Position numbers and translations under genes: made by a program. A DNA stretch of 38,742 nucleotides from Planotetraspora silvatica (GTDB lineage: Bacteria; Actinomycetota; Actinomycetes; Streptosporangiales; Streptosporangiaceae): assembly GCF_016863315.1 (NCBI RefSeq), contig NZ_BOOQ01000008.1, positions 1 through 38,742 on the forward strand. The letters run 5' to 3'. A model generated the notes under the pieces. That model did no database searches. It saw only the letters and a list, made by a program, of their open reading frames with translations, and was not told the origin of the DNA. Numbering within the stretch: position 1 is the stretch's first letter; each line of letters starts with the position of its first letter. This document shows positions 9,114 to 17,400 of the stretch, in pieces.

Positions 9114-9798
9114 TCAGGCTTGAACGCGCTGGTTGGACAGGTGGGCGAGGACGGCGCGGTTAGCTTCCCAGCCGTCCGGGAATTTGACGGGCACGTTGAG
9201 CTGGACGCGCCCGGTGGATGGATGGTTGTCGAGCAGTTCGGGATGCCGGCGCGGGCGACGACGATGCAGGCGTGGCGGTGGCGTGAGGCGAGCGTCGACG
9301 ATCGCCCAAGGCCGGGTGCGTTCGGACACGTAGGCCCATTTGTCCGCAGTGGCGATCACGACCGTGCAGGCCTCGACCTGGTCGATCTTGTTGGAGGTGG
9401 TGACGCTGGGGTGCCGCATCACGCGGGACGGTGAAGCCGTCGCTGTGCAGGCGGCCGATGGACAACTCGGGAGCCTTGGACGCCAGCTTGTCGGTGAGGT
9501 CGTCGACCTGCTCGTTGGTCTGAGCCACGATCATGAGCCGTTCACCCGGGCCTGCGAGTGTCGTGGCCGCGGTGACGACGAGGGTCGTCTTGCCCGCTCC
9601 GGGTGGGGAGTCCACGATGACGCCGCGGTGCGGGCCGCCGGTGAAGTCGGCCAGGATGGCTCCGGTCGCCCCGGCGGCCGCCTGCCGTGTCCAGGGGTGT
9701 CTTCTCCGCTGGGCAGGTGTGGACGTTGTCCGCCGCTGGGGTCGAGTTCGGCATAGCAGACGATCTCGCCGACCTCGAGAACGCATCTTTGCGTGCAA
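9114..9798 (-). pseudogene. SF1-type AAA ATPase/helicase pseudogene with internal deletion
   Basis: Pieces of one protein appear in shifting frames. An N-terminal part has a Walker A loop (GVIVDSPPGAGKTTLVV) followed by MIVAQTNEQVDDL, which is typical of superfamily I P-loop ATPases. After a frameshift near 9430 the protein continues with KIDQVEACTVVIATADKWA and reaches RPWAIVD, where the Walker B acidic stretch should begin. The central and motor parts are missing. The C-terminal tail then resumes in another frame (SRHRHACIVVARAG, then PVKFPDGWEANRAVLAHL). At least three lesions and a large deletion make it non-functional. It lies behind the GHKL operon and may have been a neighbouring defence gene. 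Confidence 0.7.
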
Positions 9799-10105
9799 TC
9801 CGCATTGCCTCCAGCGTCAAGTCGACATTAGCCCGACTCGGAGGGAGCTCACGCCCCCAGACGTGTGAGTGGGCTCCGGTCGGGGCGGCCGAAGTCGTTC
9901 TCTGCGTCCTGCGGACCGGACGAATAGATAGAGCGCGACATACCGAATAACAGCCAGCACGCCGTGGATGGATCCATAGCGCCGTATCGAATACGTCGCA
10001 AATTGACTGCTTAGATCGACAAACTAGTGGATGACGTGCGGTTAAATGAGGGGCTGGCGATGGCCGCAGGGGCCGACTTATCGAATGGGCCTGAATCGAT
10101 TGCTC
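9799..10105. other. no gene seen
   Basis: The spacer between the ATPase pseudogene and the end of the GIY-YIG nuclease gene. No frame with a plausible ribosome site and no clear hairpin were found. It may include the eroded front of the pseudogene. Confidence 0.5.
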
Positions 10106-11026
10106 TTACTCTGCGAGCTCATCGGCAGCGAGGACGTTGTTCTCCGCAGCTTCTTCCGGATCAGGCAACAGGTCTGCCGCTGTATCTGTGGCAAACCATT
10201 CGTTTTCGCGTAAGACCCTACCTATCGCGGCGTTTTCCTCAAGGAACGCCTCGCTGCGGTGGACGCGAAAGCGTTGATCCTTGCTTCTCTTCGCTGGCGG
10301 AGACCAGATCATATTCGCCCGTCGTGCTCGCAATGCGTTTAGGGTAATGTCGCGATCTCGTCCTGGCTCCATTAACGATATATCAATACCTAGACGGATG
10401 CGCTCGCGCATTTCGGATCTGGTGAATCGGCGGTTGCATGTGGTTCCTGTCACGCGAGACCTCCCTGGGTGGATCGTGTCCCATATCGATCTCGCGTTCT
10501 TTCTAGCCGTGCCCGCTGGGTTCGCGCCGAAGCCGGGCATTAGCGTGTTCCACAGCACTGGCGCGTAGGCCCGTAGGAGCGCGCGCTCACCAAGCACGAT
10601 CCATACGTCGTCCAGGAGGAGATAGCGCACCTCGAAGTCCGCCACCTTTAGATTTCCCCCTCGCTCGGCTGCCGATGCCTCCACGATGCTGGCCTTGTGT
10701 TTCTCGACGATGCGTTGGTACAGCTTGGGTTTGGTCTCGTCGGATGGGTCTCCGTAGCTGCTGTTACCTGCTTCGGCCTTGCCAATATAGACCGGTACGT
10801 CGCTGTCCTTGAGCCCCGTGTATAGGGGCAGTCCACCCTTGTAGTAGAGGGCGTAGAGGCCGGCCCCCTGAAACTCTCTCATTGTCTCGAGCGGAACCCG
10901 CGGTCGAGCGTCCAAGGCCTCGCGCAGGTTCCGGCTGAGGCGGTCGAGGCTAAGGGGGTTGAACTTCTGGCTTATGTGCGTGATCGCTGTGCCGAACAGA
11001 TCAAGATCCGCAGGGGGGTGGGGCAT
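10106..11026 (-). CDS. Eco29kI-family GIY-YIG restriction endonuclease
   Basis: A protein of 306 residues. The first 190 match the Eco29kI family: GAGLYALYY (the GIY element, residues 55-62), VPVYIGKA (the YIG element, 78-84), Arg105 in the following helix, Glu147 in VLGERALL, and VLWNTLMPGFGANPAG (158-172), ending with SIWDTIHPGR. Eco29kI itself cuts CCGCGG and is about 214 residues long. This protein carries roughly 115 extra C-terminal residues, rich in Arg in the middle and acidic at the end. No ribosome site precedes the ATG, so the message may be leaderless. It is divergent from the second GHKL ATPase gene, and its presumed methyltransferase lies 5 kb away. CCGCGG specificity is an inference from family only. 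Confidence 0.88.
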   Translation of the reverse strand: MPHPPADLDLFGTAITHISQKFNPLSLDRLSRNLREALDARPRVPLETMREFQGAGLYALYYKGGLPLYTGLKDSDVPVYIGKAEAGNSSYGDPSDETKPKLYQRIVEKHKASIVEASAAERGGNLKVADFEVRYLLLDDVWIVLGERALLRAYAPVLWNTLMPGFGANPAGTARKNARSIWDTIHPGRSRVTGTTCNRRFTRSEMRERIRLGIDISLMEPGRDRDITLNALRARRANMIWSPPAKRSKDQRFRVHRSEAFLEENAAIGRVLRENEWFATDTAADLLPDPEEAAENNVLAADELAE

Positions 11027-11075
11027 GGCGAGAGGCTACTGGATTGGAGACCGGAAGCAGGGCTGGGAGTGGCAG

Positions 11076-11124
11076 GACATAGCTGGATTTTTCGCCCGTA
11101 TAGGGCAGCGACCCCGGCTATGTC
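11076..11124. promoter_or_regulatory. concentric dyad in the divergent promoter region
   Basis: Outer arms 11076-11086 (GACATAGCTGG) and 11114-11124 (CCGGCTATGTC) pair at 10 of 11 positions. An inner palindrome at 11094-11106 (GCCC-gtata-GGGC) has the same centre, position 11100. It lies between the nuclease start (11026) and the second ATPase start (11201), where a shared operator would sit. No control-protein gene is obvious nearby. Confidence 0.45.
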
Positions 11125-11200
11125 GTAGGACTTGTGTTAACTATGGCGTGACGTACTGGCGGCACGCGGCGTGCCCCGTACCCGGACTCTGGAGGACGCG

Positions 11201-13600
11201 TTGACCGATGGATGGGATAGCGATGGGACGGGGGAGCTTGACCTCACCCCGTCACCTCGTCTGTTGGAGGTCCTGGGCGATATCCCCTATCAGCCTTGGC
11301 AGTGTTTGGCTGAGTTGGTCGACAACTCCTTCGACGAGTTCAGGTCTGACCTTGATCGTGATCCTGCGGATCCGCCGGCCATCCACATCACCTTGCCCAG
11401 GGCCAACACCGCGCTGGTCGACGCCCAGGTCGTTGTCTCCGATAACGGTCGTGGCATGAGCCTGCAGACTCTGCGGGACGCGTTGCGGGCAGGCTTCTCG
11501 GGTAACGCACGCTACGGAAGCCTCGGCCTGTTTGGGATGGGCTTCAACATCGCCACCGCCCGGCTCGGCAGTAAGACGACGGTGCGGACCAGTCGAGCCG
11601 GTGATCCCGTCTGGCTGGTAGCCGAGATCGACTTCAAGGATCTCCAGCGCCGGGAGACGTTTCACGTCCCGCTCCGGCGAGAGAGGAAGGAGGATCCTCT
11701 ACTGCATGGGACCGCGATCACTATCCGTGACCTTAGACCGAACATGGTGGACGCGCTCAAGCGGCCGAAGACGATCTCGACCGTCAAGGATAAGCTTGGT
11801 CGCGTCTACTCCTATCTGCTTCGTGATCACAGCCCGATCCCGGAGCTACCCGATGACGATACCCTCGCGGGATCTGGAATCGGGCTGTACATCAATGGCA
11901 AACGCGTGAAGCCGCGGATTCCCTGTGTCTGGGCCGCCTCTCGATCGGTCACCTATAGTGGCGCGGAGATCAAGGCGGTACAGGTTATCGATCGCAAGCT
12001 ACAAGATGCCTACGCATGTATGCGTTGTGGGCATTGGCATCGACACTACGATGTTGTGAACTGCGTGGAGTGTGGCAGTGACGATCTGGAACTTCGCCAG
12101 CGCCGCATCCATGGATGGTTGGGCGTCCAACGCTACCTCGATGAATCCGACTACGGAATTGATTTCTTGCGTCACGGCCGCAAGATCCTTCTTGGTGATA
12201 AGTCGTTGTTCACCTGGGTAAACCCGGATACCGGTGAGACGCTCGACGAGTATCCGATCGAGATCCCGGCCAACCAGGGCCGGTTGGTGGGTGAGATCCA
12301 TATAGATCATGCGCCTGTCAACTATCAGAAGACGGATTTCGATCGTTCGTCTCGCGATTGGAACGACGCGGCCTTGTATCTGCGTGGCGAGGGCCCAATG
12401 CGCAAGACGAAGGCGAAGGATCGCGGGTTCGCCGAGAACGATTCGCCGTTAGGAATTCTTTTCAAGGCATTTCAACAGAACGACCCGGGGATTCGGTGTC
12501 TCATTCCTGGCAATGGTCAGAGCGCTACGCATAAGCTCACCAGCGATTGGGGTTCGAAGTTCCACGAAGGCCTTGCGGAGTATCAGTTAGATGAGAAATG
12601 GTACGAGGCTGTACTCAATCATGAAGAGATCAAGAATCGAGCTACCACTCAGGGTGGTTCTGATGTCTCGCCGGCGGGAGGCGACCTAGGATCCCGGACG
12701 GGCCTCGACCCCCTGCCCCTCAACACGCCCAATCCCGGGCTATCGCAGCCCCCGGTGGTTCTGGTAGAGCCGGAGCCACCTGTGGAGACCGAGGAGCAAC
12801 GGTACGCCAGGTATCGCCAGCACGCCCGCAAGCTGTATGACCTCGAGGGAGAGGTATCGGCGCTAAATCTCGGCAAGCGCAACGTCTCGGTATTTGAGAC
12901 CACAATTCCTGTCGCGGACGCGTCAGGTGCCTATATGCCGACGATCTCGCGAGTTACCTCGGGTCTCAATCTCGAAGTATACGTTCATGGTGATCACGAG
13001 GTCTTCCGGGAGTTCGGTCGGGACCCCCGCGACTACGCGATATTGGAGATCTCGCAGGTCCTCCGCGCTCTCGCCCGGGATGTCGATACTAAGATCACCG
13101 TTATCGCGGCCGAGGTGACGTGTCAGTTCCCCGACCAGCGAAGGACAGACTCGGCCCTGCGGGACCGCGCGGCGGAGGTCTTGCGGCGAGTTCGGGACCT
13201 CGCGACGCCGGTGATCACTGCGCAGGCGCCTCAGATGTGGACGCTTTTGTCCAGTGACAGCAAGCTCAGGGCCGAGCGCGACGCCGCACGCGTGGATCCG
13301 CGGCTGGACTGGTTAGGGGCGATCCATGATGGGCGCTTTAGTGCATATCTGAGCTATGACGCGCTAGCTGGCCTTGTGCGAGGCGCGCCGGCTGCCTTTA
13401 TGGATGGGGCGGTCTACTCGATGGCTTGGGCGAGCTGGACTGATGAGCAGGCGCGCGACCGACAGGTTTCTCACGTCGCCCGGCTACTCGAAACGGTCGG
13501 AGAGTTTGTCGCTGACGCCAGCCACAAGAGCCGCCAAGAGCTAGTCATGACTCGCCTGGCTATCGACATGCTGGACGATATCGTCGCTCGCCGGGAGTGA
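11201..13600 (+). CDS. second GHKL ATPase with zinc ribbon
   Basis: A GHKL ATPase of 799 residues, distinct from the first one. Its motifs are CLAELVDNSFDEF (Glu38, Asn42), DNGRGMS (81-87) and GLFGMGFN (109-116), so the catalytic glutamate is present. A four-cysteine zinc ribbon (Cys273, Cys276, Cys288, Cys291) interrupts the transducer region. A Pro-rich linker around residues 485-530 leads to a C-terminal domain of unknown fold. The TTG at 11201 is preferred because GGAGG lies five bases upstream and the family usually starts just before the acidic LDLTPSPR segment; an in-frame GTG at 11171 has no ribosome site. The Mrr-helicase gene follows four bases after the stop. It is probably an ATP-driven clamp or switch in the restriction complex. 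Confidence 0.88.
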   Translation: MTDGWDSDGTGELDLTPSPRLLEVLGDIPYQPWQCLAELVDNSFDEFRSDLDRDPADPPAIHITLPRANTALVDAQVVVSDNGRGMSLQTLRDALRAGFSGNARYGSLGLFGMGFNIATARLGSKTTVRTSRAGDPVWLVAEIDFKDLQRRETFHVPLRRERKEDPLLHGTAITIRDLRPNMVDALKRPKTISTVKDKLGRVYSYLLRDHSPIPELPDDDTLAGSGIGLYINGKRVKPRIPCVWAASRSVTYSGAEIKAVQVIDRKLQDAYACMRCGHWHRHYDVVNCVECGSDDLELRQRRIHGWLGVQRYLDESDYGIDFLRHGRKILLGDKSLFTWVNPDTGETLDEYPIEIPANQGRLVGEIHIDHAPVNYQKTDFDRSSRDWNDAALYLRGEGPMRKTKAKDRGFAENDSPLGILFKAFQQNDPGIRCLIPGNGQSATHKLTSDWGSKFHEGLAEYQLDEKWYEAVLNHEEIKNRATTQGGSDVSPAGGDLGSRTGLDPLPLNTPNPGLSQPPVVLVEPEPPVETEEQRYARYRQHARKLYDLEGEVSALNLGKRNVSVFETTIPVADASGAYMPTISRVTSGLNLEVYVHGDHEVFREFGRDPRDYAILEISQVLRALARDVDTKITVIAAEVTCQFPDQRRTDSALRDRAAEVLRRVRDLATPVITAQAPQMWTLLSSDSKLRAERDAARVDPRLDWLGAIHDGRFSAYLSYDALAGLVRGAPAAFMDGAVYSMAWASWTDEQARDRQVSHVARLLETVGEFVADASHKSRQELVMTRLAIDMLDDIVARRE

Positions 13601-13604
13601 TTGC

Positions 13605-15275
13605 GTGAAGTCATCCTTCGTAGATCCAACTTTTCTGCGGGACCTTGGTCCCGCTGGGTTCACGCGTCAGGTAGAACGGCTCGCGTGGCATCTCGGCTTC
13701 AGCGATGTGCTTAATATCGACGGCCCGAACGACCAGGGAGGGGACCTCCTCGGTATTCGTGCGGGACGTCGCTGGGTATTCCAGGCGAAGTGGAAGTCGA
13801 GGGGTCCGGTGCCCGCTGCGGCGATTGACGAGGTGATCAAGGCAAAAGGCTTCTATAACGCTGATCAGGCTGTCGTGGTCACAAACGCTCACTTCAGCCC
13901 TCAAACTCGCCGACGTCGAGACGAACTAGCGGCGGTGGGCATACGTATCGAGCTCTGGTCGGGTAAGGAACTGATCGATCTGCATGGCGACGACCGGTTC
14001 ACGCCGCCGCGCCTTCCTGGTCGTATCCTGCGCCCCTATCAGATCAAGGCCTTCGAAAGCGTCATCAACGACATCGAGAGCACGGGTAGAGGCCTACTCA
14101 TCCTCGCGACCGGCCTTGGAAAGACCGTGGTCGGTGGCGAGGTTATCGCCCGACACCTTGGACGTCATCCAGGCAGTAAGGTGCTGGTCACCGCGCCGAC
14201 CAAGGATCTCGTTGACCAGCTCGAACGAGCGTTGTGGCCACACCTGACTAAGGCGACCCGGACTCAGCTCCTCACGGGTGACCACAGGCCCGATGACCTT
14301 CGCGGGGTAACGTGCGCGACGACGGCCAGCGCCCTGCGCTTCGCCAAGAGCGGCTACAGCCCCGACTTGATCATGATTGATGAGGCGCATCACGTGGGCG
14401 AGGATGGTCAACTGTCCGAACTACTCGATAGATTGTCCGGCCGCGTCCAGTTCGGTGTCACCGCGACGCCGTGGCGTGGAGACCGTTTCGACATCCGTGA
14501 GAGGTTCGGAGAGCCGAGCTACACACTGGGGATCGAGGATGGTATGAACCTCGGCTATCTCGCCGAGGTGAGGTATCGCCTCTTCGCAGACAATATCGAC
14601 TGGGACTTCGTTAGCGACGTAAGTGAACACAGCTACACGATTAAGGATCTCAACGCCAGGCTGTTTTTGCCGCAACGGGATGAGGCTATTCGGGATCGCC
14701 TCATCGAGGTATGGGGCCAGACCCCAGGACCTAGAGCTGTCGTCTTCTGTCGCACCATCGAGCACGCTGAACGCATGGCAGAAATGCTCGCTCAAGTCCC
14801 GCAATGGAAGGGCGCCGAAGCCATCCACGCTCGGTTGGATCGCAGGGAGCGGCAACTTCGCCTCATGCGCTTTCGTAACGGCGACGTACCTATTATCACC
14901 GCAGTAGATATTTTGAACGAGGGAGTGGACATTCCTGATGTCAATATACTATGTTTCGCGCGCGTGACGCATAGCCGGAGGATATTTGTCCAGCAGCTAG
15001 GACGGGGACTTCGTCTACGCCCGGGAAAGCAGCATGTAGAGGTACTTGATTTTGTGAGTGACATCCGCCGCGTCGCCGCTGTTCTGAGTCTAAGTAGTCA
15101 GGTCGCGACAGATGAAATCGAGACATTAAGACTAGCCGCGCGCGGAACCAGTTTCGAATTCGACGACCAGCGGGCAGAAAGTCTTATGAGGGAATGGATT
15201 AAGGATGCGGCCAGCCTGGAAACGGCGCTCGACGAAGCTAGACTCCAGTTTCCCAATCCGGAAGCGTTCAATTAA
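13605..15275 (+). CDS. Mrr-like nuclease fused to superfamily II helicase
   Basis: A protein of 556 residues. The N-terminal 130 form an Mrr-type PD-(D/E)XK domain: Asp47 in NDQGGDLLG and Gln60-x-Lys62 in VFQAKWK, the QxK variant. The helicase follows: ATGLGKT (168-174, motif I), TAPTKDLVDQL (Ia), IDEAHH (DEAH at 259-262, motif II), VTATP (III), NEGVDIPDVN (V) and QQLGRGLR (463-470, motif VI). All motor motifs look intact. The GTG start has GGGAG seven bases upstream, and the gene follows the ATPase gene after four bases. It is likely a DNA translocase with its own nuclease, as in type I-like and DISARM-like restriction systems. The next gene starts two bases after its stop. Confidence 0.9.
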   Translation: MKSSFVDPTFLRDLGPAGFTRQVERLAWHLGFSDVLNIDGPNDQGGDLLGIRAGRRWVFQAKWKSRGPVPAAAIDEVIKAKGFYNADQAVVVTNAHFSPQTRRRRDELAAVGIRIELWSGKELIDLHGDDRFTPPRLPGRILRPYQIKAFESVINDIESTGRGLLILATGLGKTVVGGEVIARHLGRHPGSKVLVTAPTKDLVDQLERALWPHLTKATRTQLLTGDHRPDDLRGVTCATTASALRFAKSGYSPDLIMIDEAHHVGEDGQLSELLDRLSGRVQFGVTATPWRGDRFDIRERFGEPSYTLGIEDGMNLGYLAEVRYRLFADNIDWDFVSDVSEHSYTIKDLNARLFLPQRDEAIRDRLIEVWGQTPGPRAVVFCRTIEHAERMAEMLAQVPQWKGAEAIHARLDRRERQLRLMRFRNGDVPIITAVDILNEGVDIPDVNILCFARVTHSRRIFVQQLGRGLRLRPGKQHVEVLDFVSDIRRVAAVLSLSSQVATDEIETLRLAARGTSFEFDDQRAESLMREWIKDAASLETALDEARLQFPNPEAFN

Positions 15276-15277
15276 CC

Positions 15278-15886
15278 ATGAGTGAGCTTCCCGAGCCGTT
15301 GCGCCGACGAGTAATCATTGAGATCTATCGCCAGGCTGCAGAGCTTGACTGGGATGGCCTAACTGATAGACAGCGGACGGAACACTACAACCGCTGGCTA
15401 GACGATTTGGATATTGGTGGTGAGCTAGCTCGGTATCTTCACCGCGACAAGATCAGGTACTGGCTCAAGGACGTACCGATGAAGGAGTACGCACGCGCGC
15501 GTAGTGGAATCGGACCACTCGCTGACTTGGTGAGCGTGAGGCTGCCTGGCCCTGATCAGATCGTTAAGCAAGTCATAGGACCCGATTGGTCGGCGGTGGA
15601 CGGAAGTGTCCGCGAAAAACCTAATCGGTGTTTAGTGACTAACGGCTGGGAGCAGAGGCTGATGATATGGGGGCCGCCCAAGGCACTGCGTGACTTGGTT
15701 TGGGCCGGCATCAACAGCGTGGTGGACGATCTCGAGCCGACGCCTCTCTTAGTTATAGCTAGCCCGCGAGGTCTCGAACTTGATCCCGGCGAGAAGAGAA
15801 GGCATGTGCTGCTTGGAGACGTCGCGGGCCTAGAGGTTCTGCATACCGTGCTTCGCGTCATCAGAGTTACCCCGGCGGAGTCCTAG
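15278..15886 (+). CDS. unknown protein of the restriction operon
   Basis: I do not recognise a named family. It has 202 residues and no membrane segment. The N-terminal half is charged and helical and contains WDGLTDRQRTEHYNRWLDD, a pattern seen in proteins accompanying helicase or restriction genes. The C-terminal half has several beta-prone segments (PTPLLVIASPRG, RRHVLLGDVAG). The ATG starts two bases after the helicase stop, so it is almost surely co-translated and acts with that protein. Specificity subunit, inhibitor or scaffold are all possible; the sequence does not decide between them. Confidence 0.7.
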   Translation: MSELPEPLRRRVIIEIYRQAAELDWDGLTDRQRTEHYNRWLDDLDIGGELARYLHRDKIRYWLKDVPMKEYARARSGIGPLADLVSVRLPGPDQIVKQVIGPDWSAVDGSVREKPNRCLVTNGWEQRLMIWGPPKALRDLVWAGINSVVDDLEPTPLLVIASPRGLELDPGEKRRHVLLGDVAGLEVLHTVLRVIRVTPAES

Positions 15887-15981
15887 CCCGCCCGAGGTCC
15901 AGCATCGGCGTCCTATTGGAATACGGCGCTTGCTTGGTAGGCGTCAGACGGGAGGTTCTCTGGGCCGCCTAGCCTCCGTGC

Positions 15982-16054
15982 CGAGTCCGGGATGAGGTGT
16001 GAGACGTGCTTTCAAGCCACGTTGACTCACAAGCCGGGCTGATCGCCGGACTCG
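15982..16054. promoter_or_regulatory. long imperfect stem-loop before the methyltransferase gene
   Basis: Perfect 9-base arms (15982-15990 CGAGTCCGG and 16046-16054 CCGGACTCG) enclose a second stem made of GTGAG/CTCAC (15999-16003 and 16026-16030) and ACGTG/CACGT (16004-16008 and 16018-16022). It starts about 95 bases after the upstream operon and ends about 75 bases before the methyltransferase ATG. It could end transcription of the helicase operon or control methyltransferase expression. Confidence 0.4.
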
Positions 16055-16128
16055 ACGTAACGCATACGATTCGCTCAGGTGTCCAGTTTCACACATAGAT
16101 CAACTTTTCTGCGCGGTACACTTTGGCC

Positions 16129-17400
16129 ATGTCTGAACTGCGAGAAGTCTTGCCCGCGAAGGGTACTAGCGTCGAATTGTTCGCTGGTGGAGGCGGCCTG
16201 GCTCAGGCGATCCATCGCTCTGGATTTCGGCCACTCCTTTTCAATGAGCATGATAAGCGCGCGTGTGAGACATTGTTGGAGAACGGTGCCTATCTTGCGG
16301 ATCCGGAGCGGAACCCGCCGATACCGCAGCCGGATGAACCGTGGCCACTCATCGCCGGGGACATTCAAGACATCAGCTTCAACTATCTCGATGGGAAGGT
16401 GGATGTCCTCGCGGGAGGGCCTCCATGCCAGCCGTTCAGCCTTGGAGGTGTAGCCAAGGGGGACGAGGACAAGCGGAACATGTTTCCTCAGATGTTTCGC
16501 GCCATCCGTCAGATTAGTCCGAAGGCGGTCATTTGTGAGAATGTCCGTGGGCTCATACGGCCCTCATTCAAGGCCTACTTTGATTACATCGTCAGAGAGC
16601 TCACGTTGCCCTTCGAGGAGCGACCAAGGGAAGCGGAATGGCGGGAGCACGACGACGTTCTTCGCCGCAGGCTTGACGAGGTGGAGCAACGTTCCCCAAA
16701 GCGCTATGACGTAATCGTTACACCAGTAAACGCAGCCGACTATGGCGTGCCCCAGATCAGGAACCGGATCATCATCGTGGCCTTCCGAGCCGATCTCGGG
16801 ATTGACATTCAGCGATTCAAGAAACTTGTCGAACCAGAGTTTTCGGAGACCGCGCTTCTCCATTCGATGGTTGACGGCGAATACTGGAAACGTCACGAGA
16901 CGGTTCCCGAAAGTGTCCAGAACGCCGTAATGGCGCGAATACCAAAGGCCCTCCCATCCCCGGACGGAAAGCGGCCTTGGCGTACGTTTCGAGATGCCAT
17001 CGGTGGTATCGATGGAGCCAAACCGCTCCCACCGATTCCGCTCGAGTATTTGGATCGGACGGAGCGGCTTCTGGATGGTTTCACCGACCATGTCGGATGG
17101 CCAGGGGCAAGGATCTATCAAGGCCATACTCCAAATGAACTGGATCGGCCCGCGAAGACCGTTAAAGCAGGTGTCCATGGAGTGCCCGGTGGCGAATCGG
17201 TGGTGCTGCTCGATGATGGCACTTACCGGTACATGACCGTCCGCGAGGCCGCGCGTGTCATGACCTTTCCTGATGAATGGAAGCTTGAGGGTCCCCGTGG
17301 CGAAAAAATGCGCCAGCTGGGAAACGCCGTGCCGGTACTACTTGGAGAGGTCTTCGCTAAGGCCGTGGCTACAGTGCTGCGCGAAGTGGATCGCGATTAG
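16129..17400 (+). CDS. DNA (cytosine-5-)-methyltransferase
   Basis: A type II C5-cytosine methyltransferase of 423 residues that transfers a methyl group from S-adenosylmethionine to a cytosine within the recognition site. Motif I is VELFAGGGGLA (15-25), motif IV is GGPPCQPFS with catalytic Cys100, motif VI is ENVRGL (137-142), motif VIII is QIRNRIII, and motif X is QLGNAVP near the end. The target recognition region lies between VIII and IX. It should protect host DNA from the linked nucleases. The Eco29kI-like partner suggests CCGCGG, but that is inference. The ATG at 16129 is preferred over an in-frame TTG two codons earlier. Its TAG shares one base with the GTG of vsr. Confidence 0.93.
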   Translation: MSELREVLPAKGTSVELFAGGGGLAQAIHRSGFRPLLFNEHDKRACETLLENGAYLADPERNPPIPQPDEPWPLIAGDIQDISFNYLDGKVDVLAGGPPCQPFSLGGVAKGDEDKRNMFPQMFRAIRQISPKAVICENVRGLIRPSFKAYFDYIVRELTLPFEERPREAEWREHDDVLRRRLDEVEQRSPKRYDVIVTPVNAADYGVPQIRNRIIIVAFRADLGIDIQRFKKLVEPEFSETALLHSMVDGEYWKRHETVPESVQNAVMARIPKALPSPDGKRPWRTFRDAIGGIDGAKPLPPIPLEYLDRTERLLDGFTDHVGWPGARIYQGHTPNELDRPAKTVKAGVHGVPGGESVVLLDDGTYRYMTVREAARVMTFPDEWKLEGPRGEKMRQLGNAVPVLLGEVFAKAVATVLREVDRD

